From positions 32,958,662-33,022,661 of the forward strand of contig NC_056533.1 of NCBI RefSeq assembly GCF_910596095.1: 64,000 nucleotides of DNA. Direction: 5' to 3'. Under the pieces are notes generated by a model. The model was not told where the DNA came from. It made no database searches and was given only the letters and a program-made list of their open reading frames with translations. Of the stretch, positions 22,701 through 32,715 are shown piece after piece (the first letter of the stretch is position 1; every line of letters starts with the position of its first letter). Position numbers and translations under genes: made by a program. This DNA is from Thunnus maccoyii. Its lineage: Eukaryota > Chordata > Actinopteri > Scombriformes > Scombridae.

Positions 22701-25365
22701 ATCAATTATTTTTCAGTGATAGTATTTAAAAGCACATAAGCCTTTAAACTTAAAAACTTCTAAAATGGTGATAACTGTATATAGTTAACTGGCTAGTAAA
22801 TATCTATAAAAATAAATTTTATGAGCAATAAAAGAAATATCAGTATGTAACAAGAGTTAAGAGTTATTTCCTAATTGTTTATGCCTAAAAAGTATAGAAA
22901 ATGTCTATTATTCCCTTCAAACTTTGCTTTTATGACCTGGACAATGATATTTTGAAACTGACCTACTTCCAGTGGGAAAATGAGTGAAGAATTTGCACAT
23001 TTCCACTCACATTAAGTCAGAAAAAACAACATATGAATCAAAATTAACATGTATTTATACTAAAGTTATACAAAAGTGACCACAAAAGATTTAGAAGTCA
23101 GTGGTTCATCTGTTTTCCCACTGGAAATAGGTTAATTCCAAAATATCACTGTCCTGGTCACAGGACAATAATAGCCATTTTCTATTTGTATTAGGCATAA
23201 GCAATTAGGAAATAACACAGGAACAAACAACAAATAAAAAGTTGTTACATGGTGTATTAAGCCAAAGAGTTGAGTAAACAGGTTTGCATTTTTGGGCATG
23301 ATGGGGTGAAGCATGTATGACGTGTGTGAGGCCTCAGAGCAACATTTTGCTTGATGTTCCAAGAATTATACAGCTGACATATTTTACACATACGGCAAAC
23401 AACTTCATAAGAAAGTATTTTGGATATTTATGTACAGTTATATAATCCATATTTTATGAGGGCAGTCATAATATCATATCCATCATATGACTATTTATTA
23501 TTACTAACTCAGGTTACATCGTGATTCAGAAAATTCAGCTCATTCTGTGGCAAGAAAGTGCCTTTATTAATCAGAAGCACATTGTAAGTAACTCACTTTT
23601 ACAGTCTCCTCCACTCCAGCCTTGGCGGCAGTCTGTACAATACTTTCCCTTGACAAAGAAATCATCATTGGCTCTCCATGTTCCATTGTGGCAGGTTTTA
23701 CAGTTCTCAAAGAGACTGCAACCTGGGAAGGACAAAAGCAGAAAAAAGATGAAAAAGTAGCCTAAAAGTAATAATTTGCAACATTTTCAAATTAATTTTC
23801 TACTCTTGGTTGCCGACCAATAACACCATAATCATTCGTTTAAACTCAAAGGTTTAACATTTGTTAATTTGAACACCCGGTGTGTCGTAGGCGTGTTCCA
23901 GCGAATACAATCTGTTGTGTGAGACAGCAGCAACTTTTTGTAAGTAATTAAAAGAGGACTGTTTAGATAGCATGAGAAGTAATGGCAGAACTGGTATTAA
24001 GATAAAATAAGCACCTTACATATTACTGCAGATTTAAGGATATCTGTAAGTGACAATGAGAGTGGACTGTACCTGGGTGAATGATACAGGGGTCACACTC
24101 ATCCAGGGCATTTCGACAGCAGGGAACAGTGTAGCCCACCTTCAACCCTTGTGAGGGACACCGACACTGGATCAGGTGGTACTCACAACACGGACGACAC
24201 ATGACACTCCACTCAGAGCTTGGGCAGTTGTCCCCTTTTTGAGCTGTGAAACAAAAGCAAAGGACACTGGCAGCAATCTTAATGTCCATGTTATGAAACC
24301 TCTGACTCCTTACACTTGTGTTTTTTGGCTCTAAGAAGTTAAAAGAATACAGCTATGGAGTTACACTAAGTTGTTGCACTAACTGCTACAACATATTTCT
24401 GTTTCTACATGTGGTTATAGACATGTAATGAACAGAGTAGAGGTGCAAATCTGTCCTTTTTTAAGTTCCTCTTATCTGAAAAGGCAGATTGGAGTTTCCA
24501 TGTAAAAAAAAACCATGCAGCTGCAGAGTTGTGCAATTTATCTTGGCAGATGATTTTATGGCAGATGATGTCAAGCTCAAGCTGGACTGTATGCTGTGTG
24601 TGACCCAAATCTCACATCTTGAACTGACATCGTATACCCACCTTGTGAACTCTGACCTACAATAACATACAATTTTGAGCAGCTTGGGATGCAAAAACAG
24701 GTTCAAATTTGTTCCACAACCCAATTGAACATGCCAGCTTTGTTTTCTGAACCCTAACTTGAACGCTTTATAGAGTGTTAATGGACCTATCTTCAGTATT
24801 GTGTTTATTGTGCACTCAAACACATCAAAGATAACATTAGTGTGTTGTTTGCACAGTGCAGTGCAAAGAGGACTCCTCATTATACGTTTCATTTCATCCA
24901 TTGAAAGTTATTGATTTCTTTGCTAAATTAAAATTGTAAAATTCTGACAGATATTAAACTTTAACTGATAAGTCCAGTATATGTTGAGTATTGCCACAGA
25001 AGGAGCTATATATAGAATATATGAGGGGTATTTTTATTGCATGGAGGCACTTGGCATGTGAGTCTGTAGCATGAATTGAGACAAGTCTTAGCAGCAGAAG
25101 TGAGTCATCGTTATGAAATAACTCCATTGTTAGTCAGTAAGTCTATGTCTAAGTATATGTCTTGTTAAAAGTGGACAACACTTTCAGAGAGAACTCACAG
25201 AGTGACATAAAGATCATCTACAAAGTTTTATACGGTAAGAATGATATCAATATCAAATTAAAACTGCAAACAAAAAACTTTTTACTTACCATGTGGCCAA
25301 GCTGTTACACAGAAAAAGAAAATGAGGAGGAAATAGTAGTGTTTGAAGTCCAGAAAGTTGGGCAT
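13155..25365 (-). CDS. pamr1: pamr1 gene (11 coding exons), secreted CUB-sushi-S1-like pseudo-protease
   Basis: Coding exons, minus strand: 25365-25290, 24243-24073, 23722-23597, 21728-21614, 20794-20577, 18257-18069, 17951-17757, 17043-16977, 15352-15093, 14860-14520, 13727-13155 (stop TAG 13157-13155). All junctions keep phase and total 777 codons (776 aa). Domain order: signal peptide (about 1-22), Cys-rich region (26-124), CUB (126-235), sushi A (239-298), sushi B (304-363), linker plus sushi C (365-472), trypsin-like domain (474-774). This matches PAMR1, a secreted protein linked to muscle regeneration and described in mammals as lacking the active-site Ser. His (about 548, in VAAHC) and Asp (about 603, in DSDVAVLK) are present, but the GDSGG motif is replaced around CPRVIPGIA, so it should be catalytically dead. 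There is no RIVGG-type activation site. Odd points: no recognisable EGF-like exon, a GC donor needed after the CUB exon, and one more sushi domain than I recall for human. Gene identity is near certain; the 20577 exon edge is inferred. Confidence 0.95.
14520..14860 (-). CDS. pamr1: pamr1 coding exon 10 (S1-like domain, N-terminal half)
   Basis: The exon encodes [20 protein letters not shown], then [19 protein letters not shown], including the equivalent of the catalytic His. It continues through [11 protein letters not shown] to [10 protein letters not shown]. Acceptor CCACAG before 14860 and donor GTACAA at 14519. 341 nt, phase 1 in and 0 out. Confidence 0.95.
15093..15352 (-). CDS. pamr1: pamr1 coding exon 9 (linker and sushi domain C)
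   Basis: The exon encodes [20 protein letters not shown], a low-similarity linker, and then [20 protein letters not shown] and [10 protein letters not shown]. Its three cysteines complete the sushi domain begun in exon 8. Acceptor CCCCAG before 15352 and donor GTGAGA at 15092. 260 nt, phase 2 in and 1 out. Confidence 0.93.
15559..16328. mobile_element. TTAA-ended MITE in pamr1 intron 8
   Basis: The ends are perfect 21-bp inverted repeats beginning TTAAAGGGGACCTATTATG (15559 onward, and its complement up to 16328). A TTAA at each end suggests piggyBac-type insertion. It is about 770 bp with no coding capacity, so it is a non-autonomous element. Confidence 0.8.
16690..16927. mobile_element. 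Short TTAA-ended MITE in pamr1 intron 8
   Basis: A perfect 17-bp inverted repeat, TTAAAGCCACCATGTGT, bounds 238 bp without coding potential. Its right end is 49 bp from the exon 8 donor. Confidence 0.8.
16977..17043 (-). CDS. pamr1: pamr1 coding exon 8 (small linker exon)
   Basis: This 67-nt exon encodes [16 protein letters not shown] and continues KPHLIS. It supplies the first cysteine of sushi C and matches the linker motif of PAMR1 almost residue for residue. Acceptor TAG before 17043; donor GTATCC at 16976. Phase 1 in and 2 out, which bridges exons 7 and 9. Confidence 0.92.
17406..17538. mobile_element. Small inverted-repeat element in pamr1 intron 7
   Basis: The 133-bp element has imperfect inverted ends of about 32 bp: CTTGTGAGGCTGCTGGAGTT against CTTGCGAGGCAACTGGATTT on the other strand, both continuing TGCAAGATCACAA. 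It has no coding potential. Confidence 0.7.
17757..17951 (-). CDS. pamr1: pamr1 coding exon 7 (sushi domain B)
   Basis: The exon encodes [18 protein letters not shown], then [17 protein letters not shown] and [11 protein letters not shown], a full four-Cys sushi domain. Acceptor ACAG before 17951; donor GTATTT at 17756. 195 nt, phase 1-1. The intron between exons 6 and 7 is only 117 nt and is open in this frame. Confidence 0.92.
18069..18257 (-). CDS. pamr1: pamr1 coding exon 6 (sushi domain A)
   Basis: The exon encodes [18 protein letters not shown], then [19 protein letters not shown] and [11 protein letters not shown]: four sushi cysteines with the usual NGxWS motif. Acceptor TTTCAG; donor GTACTT at 18068. 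189 nt, phase 1-1. It appears to be an extra sushi relative to human PAMR1, whose first sushi resembles exon 7 more. Confidence 0.92.
19081..19690 (+). mobile_element. 3' end of a non-LTR retrotransposon in pamr1 intron 5
   Basis: The plus strand around 19190-19347 encodes [20 protein letters not shown] followed by [15 protein letters not shown] and a stop. I recognise this as the C-terminal tail of fish LINE reverse transcriptases. A 3' UTR-like stretch follows, ending in (AATA)n near 19668-19685. It lies antisense to pamr1. The LINE clade cannot be assigned from this tail. Confidence 0.65.
19451..19563. repeat. Low-complexity (TTTG)n, G13 and poly-T tract
   Basis: A (TTTG)n block is followed by thirteen G (19514-19526) and long T runs. 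It creates several overlapping false reading frames rich in Phe, Cys and Val that should not be read as genes. Confidence 0.9.
20055..20132 (-). other. Possible relic of the missing pamr1 EGF exon
   Basis: Read on minus after an AG (TTTGCAG), the segment encodes [16 protein letters not shown], resembling the end of an EGF-like domain (CxC...GYTGxxC). Other EGF cysteines are missing and no good donor follows. It may be chance. Confidence 0.2.
20577..20794 (-). CDS. pamr1: pamr1 coding exon 5 (second half of CUB domain), probable GC donor
   Basis: The exon encodes [20 protein letters not shown], then the CUB core GRFCGD and [17 protein letters not shown]. The acceptor CTGCAG precedes 20794. 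Two donor positions are possible. A GT donor after 20573 leaves two bases and puts the next exon out of frame. A GC donor (CAG|GCAGGT) after 20577 leaves one base and joins exon 6 in frame as [13 protein letters not shown] chose 20577 on that basis. Confidence 0.85.
21614..21728 (-). CDS. pamr1: pamr1 coding exon 4 (first half of CUB domain)
   Basis: The exon encodes [18 protein letters not shown] and [11 protein letters not shown], the opening Cys pair and first strands of a CUB domain. The acceptor TAG precedes 21728 and the donor GTGGGT starts at 21613. 115 nt, phase 1 in and 2 out. Confidence 0.92.
22870..23209. mobile_element. Foldback element in pamr1 intron 3
   Basis: Two inverted arms of about 95-108 bp (22870-22977 and 23116-23209) flank a 138-bp loop. 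Both arms share CCTAATTG.TTATGCCTAA, then TAGAAAATG.CTATTATT, GACCTGGACA/GACCAGGACA, GATATTTT and CCAGTGGGA. No coding capacity; typical of a palindromic MITE. Confidence 0.75.
23597..23722 (-). CDS. pamr1: pamr1 coding exon 3 (cysteine-rich region, second half)
   Basis: The exon encodes [16 protein letters not shown] and [18 protein letters not shown], the segment just before the CUB domain. The donor GTGAGT is at 23596-23591 and the acceptor CCCAG precedes 23722. 126 nt, phase 1 in and 1 out. Confidence 0.93.
24073..24243 (-). CDS. pamr1: pamr1 coding exon 2 (cysteine-rich N-terminal region)
   Basis: The exon encodes [12 protein letters not shown], then [20 protein letters not shown], then [17 protein letters not shown], closely resembling the PAMR1 N-terminal cysteine-rich segment. 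The acceptor CAG precedes 24243 and the donor GT lies at 24072-24071. 171 nt, phase 1 in and 1 out. Confidence 0.93.
25290..25365 (-). CDS. pamr1: pamr1 coding exon 1 (start codon and signal peptide)
   Basis: ATG at 25365-25363 opens a 25-codon reading frame beginning [18 protein letters not shown] and ending in VTAWPH, a classic hydrophobic signal peptide. The donor GTAAGT follows directly (25289-25284). The exon leaves one base, which completes an Ala codon with exon 2. The 5' UTR extends upstream by an unknown length, and I see no convincing TATA box. Confidence 0.85.
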
Positions 25366-28300
25366 TGGTATTTTTCTTATGAAGAAAGTGAACATGTTTT
25401 GCTGCCAAGCTCACAGTGATAAACTTCCAAGTATGTTCCAAGAAAGTAGGACTAGCTCAGTATTACCTAGAGATCTTCCTTGTCTGCTTAAGATGTGACG
25501 TAGCCATGGACGATGACTTTCCCCATCTTAGCATAACATATAGAGATCTTTAACTCTTTCCCTCCATAATGTTTTCATTCGTAAAATCCTGAATTTCCTT
25601 TGCAAAAGTCTGCAGACAGCTCTTGTTGCTCTGCTCTTGCTGCTAGAATGAGTGCAGAGCTCTGCAATAGTAACGAGGGAAAAATACTTACTGGCAAAGG
25701 AAATGGAAAATGCATTTGAGGAAAATAAAGCTAATGAGTAAAACAGTGAAAAGTGATGTTGAAAGTCCAGAGGAAATAAAATAATTCCATCTGTCAGTTT
25801 ACAGCGAAAGTTAAAACAGCAGTGAATCTCCCTGAAGCTTAGATATGCAAAATGAGCTTCCCCCCTAATACTTGAAAAGCCATGTGAAAAAAAAAAAAGT
25901 TTACATTTCTTCATGTGCATAAAGACAAATGTATTTACTGCTTCACCACCAGCTGTCATGCCGGACATGACAATTTCACAACTTCTTGGAAGACAGATAA
26001 CAGATGTCCTTTGTAATGACCCTATGAAATGTTTATGATGTCATTCTCCGTAGATTTCGCCAGGAGCAATGAGGCCGACGGGCTCGTCACAGCACATTTC
26101 ATGCCCAAGATTTCTTTTCCATTACTTAAGCCTTTACCTAGGAGTTTCCATGTTTTGATATCTGCTCTTATTTTCTCTGTTACAGCAGGTGGTAAGCAGA
26201 CAGATTGAGACTGATAGTACTGACTTCAACTGTTAATTAATACTATAGCCTGGATTGTAAAATTCATATTCGGGTGATGATAGAGAGATTCTGGGACTTT
26301 TGGCTTACTATGCAGTGCAAAAAAAAAAGTGATCTACAGTCCATCAAGATTATGCAGATCATTGTTGCTGTCCAGTTAAAACCACCAATTGCCAAATTTG
26401 GTGATTTTCAGTTTTCCAGAAAAAAAATGAAGGATTAAGTGTTTCTTTATGACTTGAGAAATTTCTCCTTCTCGTTAAGATAAATAAACCATTTACTTAT
26501 TGGATTATCAGAAAACTTTTCACAAAGTAGAAGGCAGACCTAACAATATTAGCTCATGAAAAGTTAGCAGGACAGTGTCTTAATTGTCCTGTTGAAGCAA
26601 TAACCACAGGCTCATTGATGGGCCTGACATAATATCATCACATGAAGTTCAATGGCTAATCTGTTGACAAAGCATAGCCTAGTTACACACCAAGCAGATA
26701 TAAAACAAAAAAAGATCAAATATTCAGTCTCTTTTAAGCTCTGGTTTGGTGTCCACCAATTCCTGACTTTCTTCACTAGCTAGTCAGTATATGTGTGCCA
26801 TTTGGTGCTGGACTAGGTAGTGTGAAAAACTTGACTGAAGTCCAGCTTGACTGAATATGAACAAACATGTAGGAGGAATACAGTAATAATATGGGAAAAT
26901 TACAGATGTGTCAAAGAAAACTGAAAGCTGTAATTAGAGCCAAAGGTGCTCATAAAGCTGCATTTCAATTATACCTTTAGAAATAATTCTGAAGTCATGC
27001 GATCATGTTGTCATTGAAGTTTATACCATGTATTTGCTTAAAAATAACCCAAATATGTTGTGCCGCACTTTCAAGTCGCAAAGTCGACATAAATAATGTT
27101 TTACCCTGAAAATATGACACAGGTGTGGCTGATGAATTATGATCCTCGTGTGGGACACTCTGAAGAACACAAGATCAGGCAAAAATTGTGGATACCCAAC
27201 TTTGGCTCGTAATTTTTTGTTAAAATAATTAGATAAATAGAACTTGAACAACTCTTTCAATATAAACAACCATTTATTTTTTTTTATTGTCACACCAAAA
27301 GTGGCTTGTGGAGGATATGCAGTCATTGCCTTCAGTTTTGGATGCACAAAAATACACTTGATGCAGCTGTCATGGCAAGATGAAAATGTGCTTCTAGACA
27401 TACCAGGAATATTTATGATTTTTGACAAAAAAAATGCCCCACTAGTAATTATCTTTCCCATCAACAAACTGACATATTTCGACCACTACTTTGAACTGAC
27501 AAATATAAAGAAAATATGAATGACTTCTAATGATTCTTGCAGCCTTTGAACTGTCAATCATCGCCAAAGACTTTGCCTCCTCCTGTCATTATGAACCTGA
27601 CCCAACCAGACATGAGAGAGAAAGACAAGGGTTGGGGGGGGATTATGCTTTCCACATTATGACACAGTTATAAAACTTTCATCAGTGTCACAAGGCCAGA
27701 TTCACTGTTGAAATGAGTTCTTGACATCAGAGACCAGTGTTTTTTGGTTCATGTAATTACCCATGGCACTATGTTGGCTATTTTTAGCCCCCTCTGTTGC
27801 TCAGAGCAATGTTCCATTTGGAGGCCAGAAACTCTCATCCAACCCTGATCCAACACGCACTGACCTTCCTTACTTCCATCCAGTGTTGACAAAAAACAAG
27901 CTCACTAATCATATATAGTGACACAGAGGGGGGGACCTCTCTTGTCATAAATAAACCTGTGCAGGTGTATTCTTAAAATTAGCGAGAATTGCAGAGATAA
28001 AAATTCAGACACACAATTCGACTTGTCCTCAAAACAAGCATTTTTAGATTAACATATAACAGTGACAAAGCAATGTGAGACAGAATAACTCCTAGTGGAT
28101 CGACCAGATCTCAAAACATAAAAGAAGATACAATAAGAGGCTATTAAAATTAACATTTTACCTACACTGGTTTTTCTCATTTCATCAGTAACACTTAAGT
28201 TCTCACCCAGCTGGTTTTAAGTTCAGCCATAAGGAACTAATTAATCCACAAAACAGGGGAGGACATTAACCACAACTATTTAGCCTCTATTGTAAGATTT

Positions 28301-29681
28301 TCTCTGTTTTGGGCTCATAGTAGTGGGGCAGTGACTGGAAATTTCAGAACACAAAAAGGTTTGTCATTACCAACATTACAGTACAGGCCTGAAATCAACT
28401 GATGATTCATTTCTCGTGAAATTGTAAAAGTTCAGAGCCGTTTTAAATTGGTCTTAAATATTTTAAGTATGACATAAATATTAGCATAAAAGCTACATTT
28501 CTTTCAGCTCTGAATTATCATGAAATTCAATTTGAAGATTTATGATTGATAATATGGTCTCTAAATTTAAGCTGCATTTAGAGAATGTAAATTTACACAA
28601 GGAATGTATATAAATTATGAATATTTTATTTAACAAGAATGCCATATCACAAAAATAGCTGTCTAGACCACTAATAATGTCATTATTCAACAAGAGAACT
28701 GAGTACAATGACACAATCGTCCCTCATAATACAAAAAAAACTTTAAAATAGTTGAGTTTACATAACCACCAGAGCTTTAATGAAATGTTAGAAAGACATT
28801 TTAAAAAGCTGGTTTGGAACATAGACAATGGTTTACCCAAACCTTTACCTGTCATGTCATACAATAAATTAAGATTGAATTACAAGTGCAAACAAAGACT
28901 ACTCAGTTGGAGTGAAATGTATTATTGTAAAGATATTGACGCATGTAAATCCCATTTCAAATGTAAGAGCACACGTGACATATGAGAGACCTGTAAGTAA
29001 ATACTCTCCCAAGGCTCTCTTTCAGTCTGCCCCAGTTTAGTTTTGAAATGCAAATACATAATATAGCCTATATGTAAATGATGTACAAGTTTGTGACTGC
29101 ATCAGTATAAAGGAAGGAGTGTTTATTTGATGGCTCTTGGTTTTTTTCATATTTGAGAAAGCAGAGATGTTCCCGGCCAGAGGCTAGCCTAATAACATTA
29201 AAATAACATACATTCATAAAAACGGCAGCAATTTTTATGTTTGACATCCCCTCTAATAAAACTATTGTCACTATAATTAAACAATAAATGTAGAAAAGTT
29301 TTCTATATTAAACTAAAATCCTCAATTACAAGTTAATGTTTTGCATCTTTTCTGTGAATAAAAACAGGATTTTTTCCTTCACTGGTAGTCTACACCATAA
29401 AAGACACATTATTATATTTCTCAGCAATTTTTTTTAAAGTAATAGTAAAAAGGCCCCAAATGAATGTAAATAGCTTTAAATAAAAAAATACATATAAATG
29501 ACTTCAAACACCTTTATCGTATGTCAAACTGTATAAACAGTATGATTAAACTCAGTCAACATCACTGCAAAAACCGCATGTATCGCTTCAATCGCTAATC
29601 AGTCATATCCTAAAAATCAACATTCTTACGCCATGTGGATAAGAACTGAACATTTCTCAGTGAAAACCCAGTTACAAAAGG
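25366..29681. other. Intergenic region between slc35c1 and pamr1
   Basis: About 4.3 kb holding the pamr1 5' flank and the slc35c1 3' flank. I see no third gene; reading frames up to 148 aa lack domain similarity and splice context. Around 26040-26110 and 27540-27640 composition shifts to more complex, less AT-rich sequence that might be conserved regulatory DNA. Confidence 0.5.
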
Positions 29682-30262
29682 TTACACTCCCATGTTGCCT
29701 TTCTCCCCTGACAGTAGTTTTTCCTTGGCTGAATCCTGGGGGACTTTGTAGGGAGTCTTCTTCATTTCTAGGCTTTTGACCCAAGTGTAGGCTGATGAGC
29801 CACAGAGAACCATCATGTTACTGGTCCACCACAGCAGGCTTTTACTTGACGAGTTGTACACTACTGCAATAACAGTCTGAGCGCAGGCCTTTGCGGTCCC
29901 TGAGACGTTGTGCGTGAGCGGACTCGTATACTTGATCTGGAGGCCTGTGACGTAGCCGATAGTGAAACCAAACACTCCTCCGACTGTCATCATGCCCCAA
30001 AACCCGAGATCAGACAGGCGACTGAAGTTGGCGAGATGACCCAACTCTCCAAACACAAGAATAAGTGGGAGGAAGAGGACGCAGGCATTGATGTTGTTGT
30101 AGTAGGACAGTTTCCAGATGTTTCCATCTACTGCAGGCATCACTTTCTTTGTGTAGATGGCGTTGAGAGACACAAAGGCGCTGGCCAGCACCCCGAAAAA
30201 GACGCCTGACCAGGAGAGGGACCCCGCCATGCTTTCCTGGTCCACACCGAGCCAGAATCCAC
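29682..30262 (-). CDS. slc35c1: slc35c1 coding exon 2
   Basis: The acceptor CTCAG precedes 30262. Encodes [18 protein letters not shown] through the hydrophilic tail [19 protein letters not shown] and the final MGV, then TAA. 581 nt. It contains the C-terminal half of the transporter, including [13 protein letters not shown]. Confidence 0.97.
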
Positions 30263-32497
30263 CTGAGAACCAAAGACACATGCAAGATTGTCATATTAGA
30301 GACACACAATAAAGTATGTTTAACACTAGAAAAGCCAAGGTGTCGTTGGATGAATTTTATTTGAATACTGATTGAAGCTCAGGCTGTAACTGATGGTTGG
30401 TTACCTATAAATCTCTTTATTATGATTTACAATTAATCAATTTATACTTTGCTCTTGAAATGTCTGAAAATAGTTTTAAAAAGGCTCACAAGCTCCCAGA
30501 GCCAAAAGCAATGTCCTTAAATTACTTCTTTTTGGGTTATTTTGTTTTTTTGAACAACCAAGAGTCCAAATTGTAAATATATTGAATTTGCAATAATATA
30601 AAAACTGTGAAAACTGTCACATCCATTCAACTGGAGCCCATGAAAGATAAATAATAATTTATGATTGTCATTTGCCTTAATAAATGCCTGAAACTATTAA
30701 GTCAAAGTTATTCAAGATTAAGTAATATGTCAGCAGTAATGGAATACTACTTATTTATTTACCAATTTTCAATCATGACTCCATAAAGTATCTGGGGACA
30801 AATTGGAAAATTCAATAATTTTATACATTGTGTTACCTATGTTTCTTAGCTTAGAAAAGATATTTTTTCTTAGTGACTAGCTATATAGAATTCTGAGTGA
30901 ATCAATAATTGAAATACAAACAATATAAGGATATCTGTAAATATACACGGAGTTGCCAGTTTATCAGGTATAACATCCAAAAACTACATGCACATAGAAC
31001 AACCCTGTATTAAATCCTACCTTCTAATAAATACTAGTATATATTAGTTGAGTCCCATTGACATATACAAACAGGTGACAAATTAAAGGAAAAACCCACA
31101 TAAAATGTCTTAGTAAGGTGTTGGGCCATTACATGCCCCAAGAACAACTTCAATGCACCTTGGCATTGATTCTACAAGTCTCTGAACTCTACTGGAGGGA
31201 TGAATACCATTCTTCCAAAAGATATTCCCTCATTTGATGATGGTGGTGAAGAGTGCTAACACCTTGGTCCAAAATCTCCTATAGATGTTAAATGATGTCT
31301 CTACCATAGATCTAAATGCAGATGTCACTTTAGTCACTGTTCCTATTGAAACACTAGCCAGTTGAGCAGTTTTTGTGACTGATGCTCCTGCCATCCATGC
31401 CCCAACAATGAACCCTCTTTCAAAGTCACTTAGATCTTTTCCTTTTGCCATCTTGATACAAAATCAGAGTCAACTGGGCCTGCTCAGCAATTCTATACAT
31501 GCCACAGAGCAAGACTGGATGTTAACTGCTAAATTGTACCATGTGGGAGCATCTGCATTCCTTATGTTTCTACACTCATTTGTTCAGGTTCTTCCTTTAA
31601 TTTGTCACGTGACCTAAACGAAATACAGTACATTAAAAACACATTTTATTATAATGCAATACACTCCAGCACCACAGAGTGCAGCCTCCAAAATTCTCTT
31701 ACAGAAAGAGTTTCAACATTACTTCCTTCACCTTCATGAAGGCAGCTATGATTTATCGCATGGCTGTTGTGCTAAACTGCATTAGTTTTAGCTATGAAGG
31801 AATAATACACTGACAACTGAGTGTATTTCTGACAGGATTCAATGAGTGCAAATGTTATTCACATCCACTGACCTATTTCAGCAAAAGTCAAGACAAATGT
31901 CAATTGCAAAATGGACGTTTTTTTTGCTTTAGAGGAACTACATAAAACCCACATCTAGGGAAGAAGAAAAAAGTTACCTAAGATGAAAGCACAACACAGT
32001 AAGGCTTGGAGAGATGTGGTCTGTTTCAGGATGACATATGAAAGCAGCACATTAAAAACTGTGCTGAGGGAGCGACCGACTGTGTAGAAAGCCACTCCGA
32101 CATATTTCAGGCACAGGTTGTTGAAGGTGATCATGCAGATGAACACGACAGACAGCGGCAGAACCTCCCGGGACGTCTTCACGTCGAATCTGACCGACGG
32201 GAAGTCGATCAGTCTCGGGCACAACCTGGACAGCAGCTGCATGAGCCAGCACAGCCCGACAGTCACCACACACTGATAAAAAGTCACAAATAACGGCGCG
32301 TCCAAGTCACGGTTGTCCAGAAGATGATTATTGAGGAACACCATTGTAATTGAGACGAACCAGTACAATACAACAACAGCTGCTATTCTAACAGCTCGGA
32401 GTAAGAAAGTCTCTCCGTGTCCGTCTGGGTCCATCGTTTCCGAGCCGGCCAGAGCCATTCTCAAGATACTGGACCGCTTCAGCTGTGTCCTGTTCAT
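29682..32497 (-). CDS. slc35c1: slc35c1, Golgi GDP-fucose transporter (2 coding exons)
   Basis: The coding exons are 32497-31978 and 30262-29682 (stop TAA 29684-29682), giving 366 aa, against 364 for human SLC35C1 as I recall. The product exchanges cytosolic GDP-fucose for lumenal GMP across the Golgi membrane to feed fucosyltransferases. The protein starts [16 protein letters not shown], has about ten hydrophobic segments, and keeps the family signatures [19 protein letters not shown] (131-149), [33 protein letters not shown] and WWTSNMMVL. It ends in MGV like its relatives. Arg142 lies in the conserved GRS motif, matching the residue I recall as altered in human LAD-II patients. An in-frame ATG 16 codons upstream is less likely because MNRxxLKRS is the conserved start. 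Exon 1 ends ...FILG with donor GTAAC; exon 2 resumes GFWLGVDQE after CTCAG. The intron carries a Tc1-like MITE. The gene is upstream of pamr1 on the same strand. Confidence 0.97.
31075..31608 (-). mobile_element. Internally deleted Tc1-like element in the slc35c1 intron
   Basis: The ends share a perfect 17-bp inverted repeat, GTGACAAATTAAAGGAA (31075-31091 and 31592-31608). The minus strand from 31451 encodes [20 protein letters not shown] followed by [17 protein letters not shown], the N-terminal helix-turn-helix of a Tc1-type transposase. The catalytic DDE part is gone, leaving a 534-bp non-autonomous copy. Confidence 0.8.
31978..32497 (-). CDS. slc35c1: slc35c1 coding exon 1
   Basis: ATG at 32497-32495. 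Encodes residues 1-173, including transmembrane segments such as [18 protein letters not shown] and [18 protein letters not shown]. The donor GTAAC starts at 31977; 520 nt, one base carried over. The exon is noticeably CG-richer than its surroundings. Confidence 0.96.
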
Positions 32498-32630
32498 GAT
32501 TACAGAGAGAAAACAGCCTGGGTGAAAATTGGAGCATTTAAACAAGCTAATATGTAGCTACAGACTATCAGGGCTAAGTACACGATACAAACATGACTGC
32601 TGTGTTCCGCCAGCGGCAACAACAATACAA

Positions 32631-32715
32631 CTTCCGCTGTGATTTATTCAGAATAAAAGCGTATTAACGCTGAGGGAGAAAAAAAAAACATAACCGCTGT
32701 GACGTCACCCATTGG
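32631..32715 (-). promoter_or_regulatory. Putative slc35c1 promoter elements (CRE, CCAAT, ETS)
   Basis: A perfect CRE palindrome TGACGTCA lies at 32700-32707, an inverted CCAAT box (ATTGG on plus) at 32711-32715, and an ETS-type core CGGAAG (minus) at 32631-32636. They are 135-220 bp upstream of the start codon on the expected side for a TATA-less housekeeping promoter. These are motif matches only. Confidence 0.45.

Noticed and set aside
24461..24901. 146-aa minus-strand reading frame in pamr1 intron 1
   Set aside because: No domain, no conserved motif, inside an intron of the same strand, and composition like non-coding DNA.
25528..25968. 146-aa minus-strand reading frame upstream of pamr1
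   Set aside because: Low-complexity Phe/Ser-rich translation without family similarity; likely chance.
27021..27467. 148-aa minus-strand reading frame between the two genes
   Set aside because: No recognisable domain or splice context; overlaps an equally meaningless plus-strand frame.
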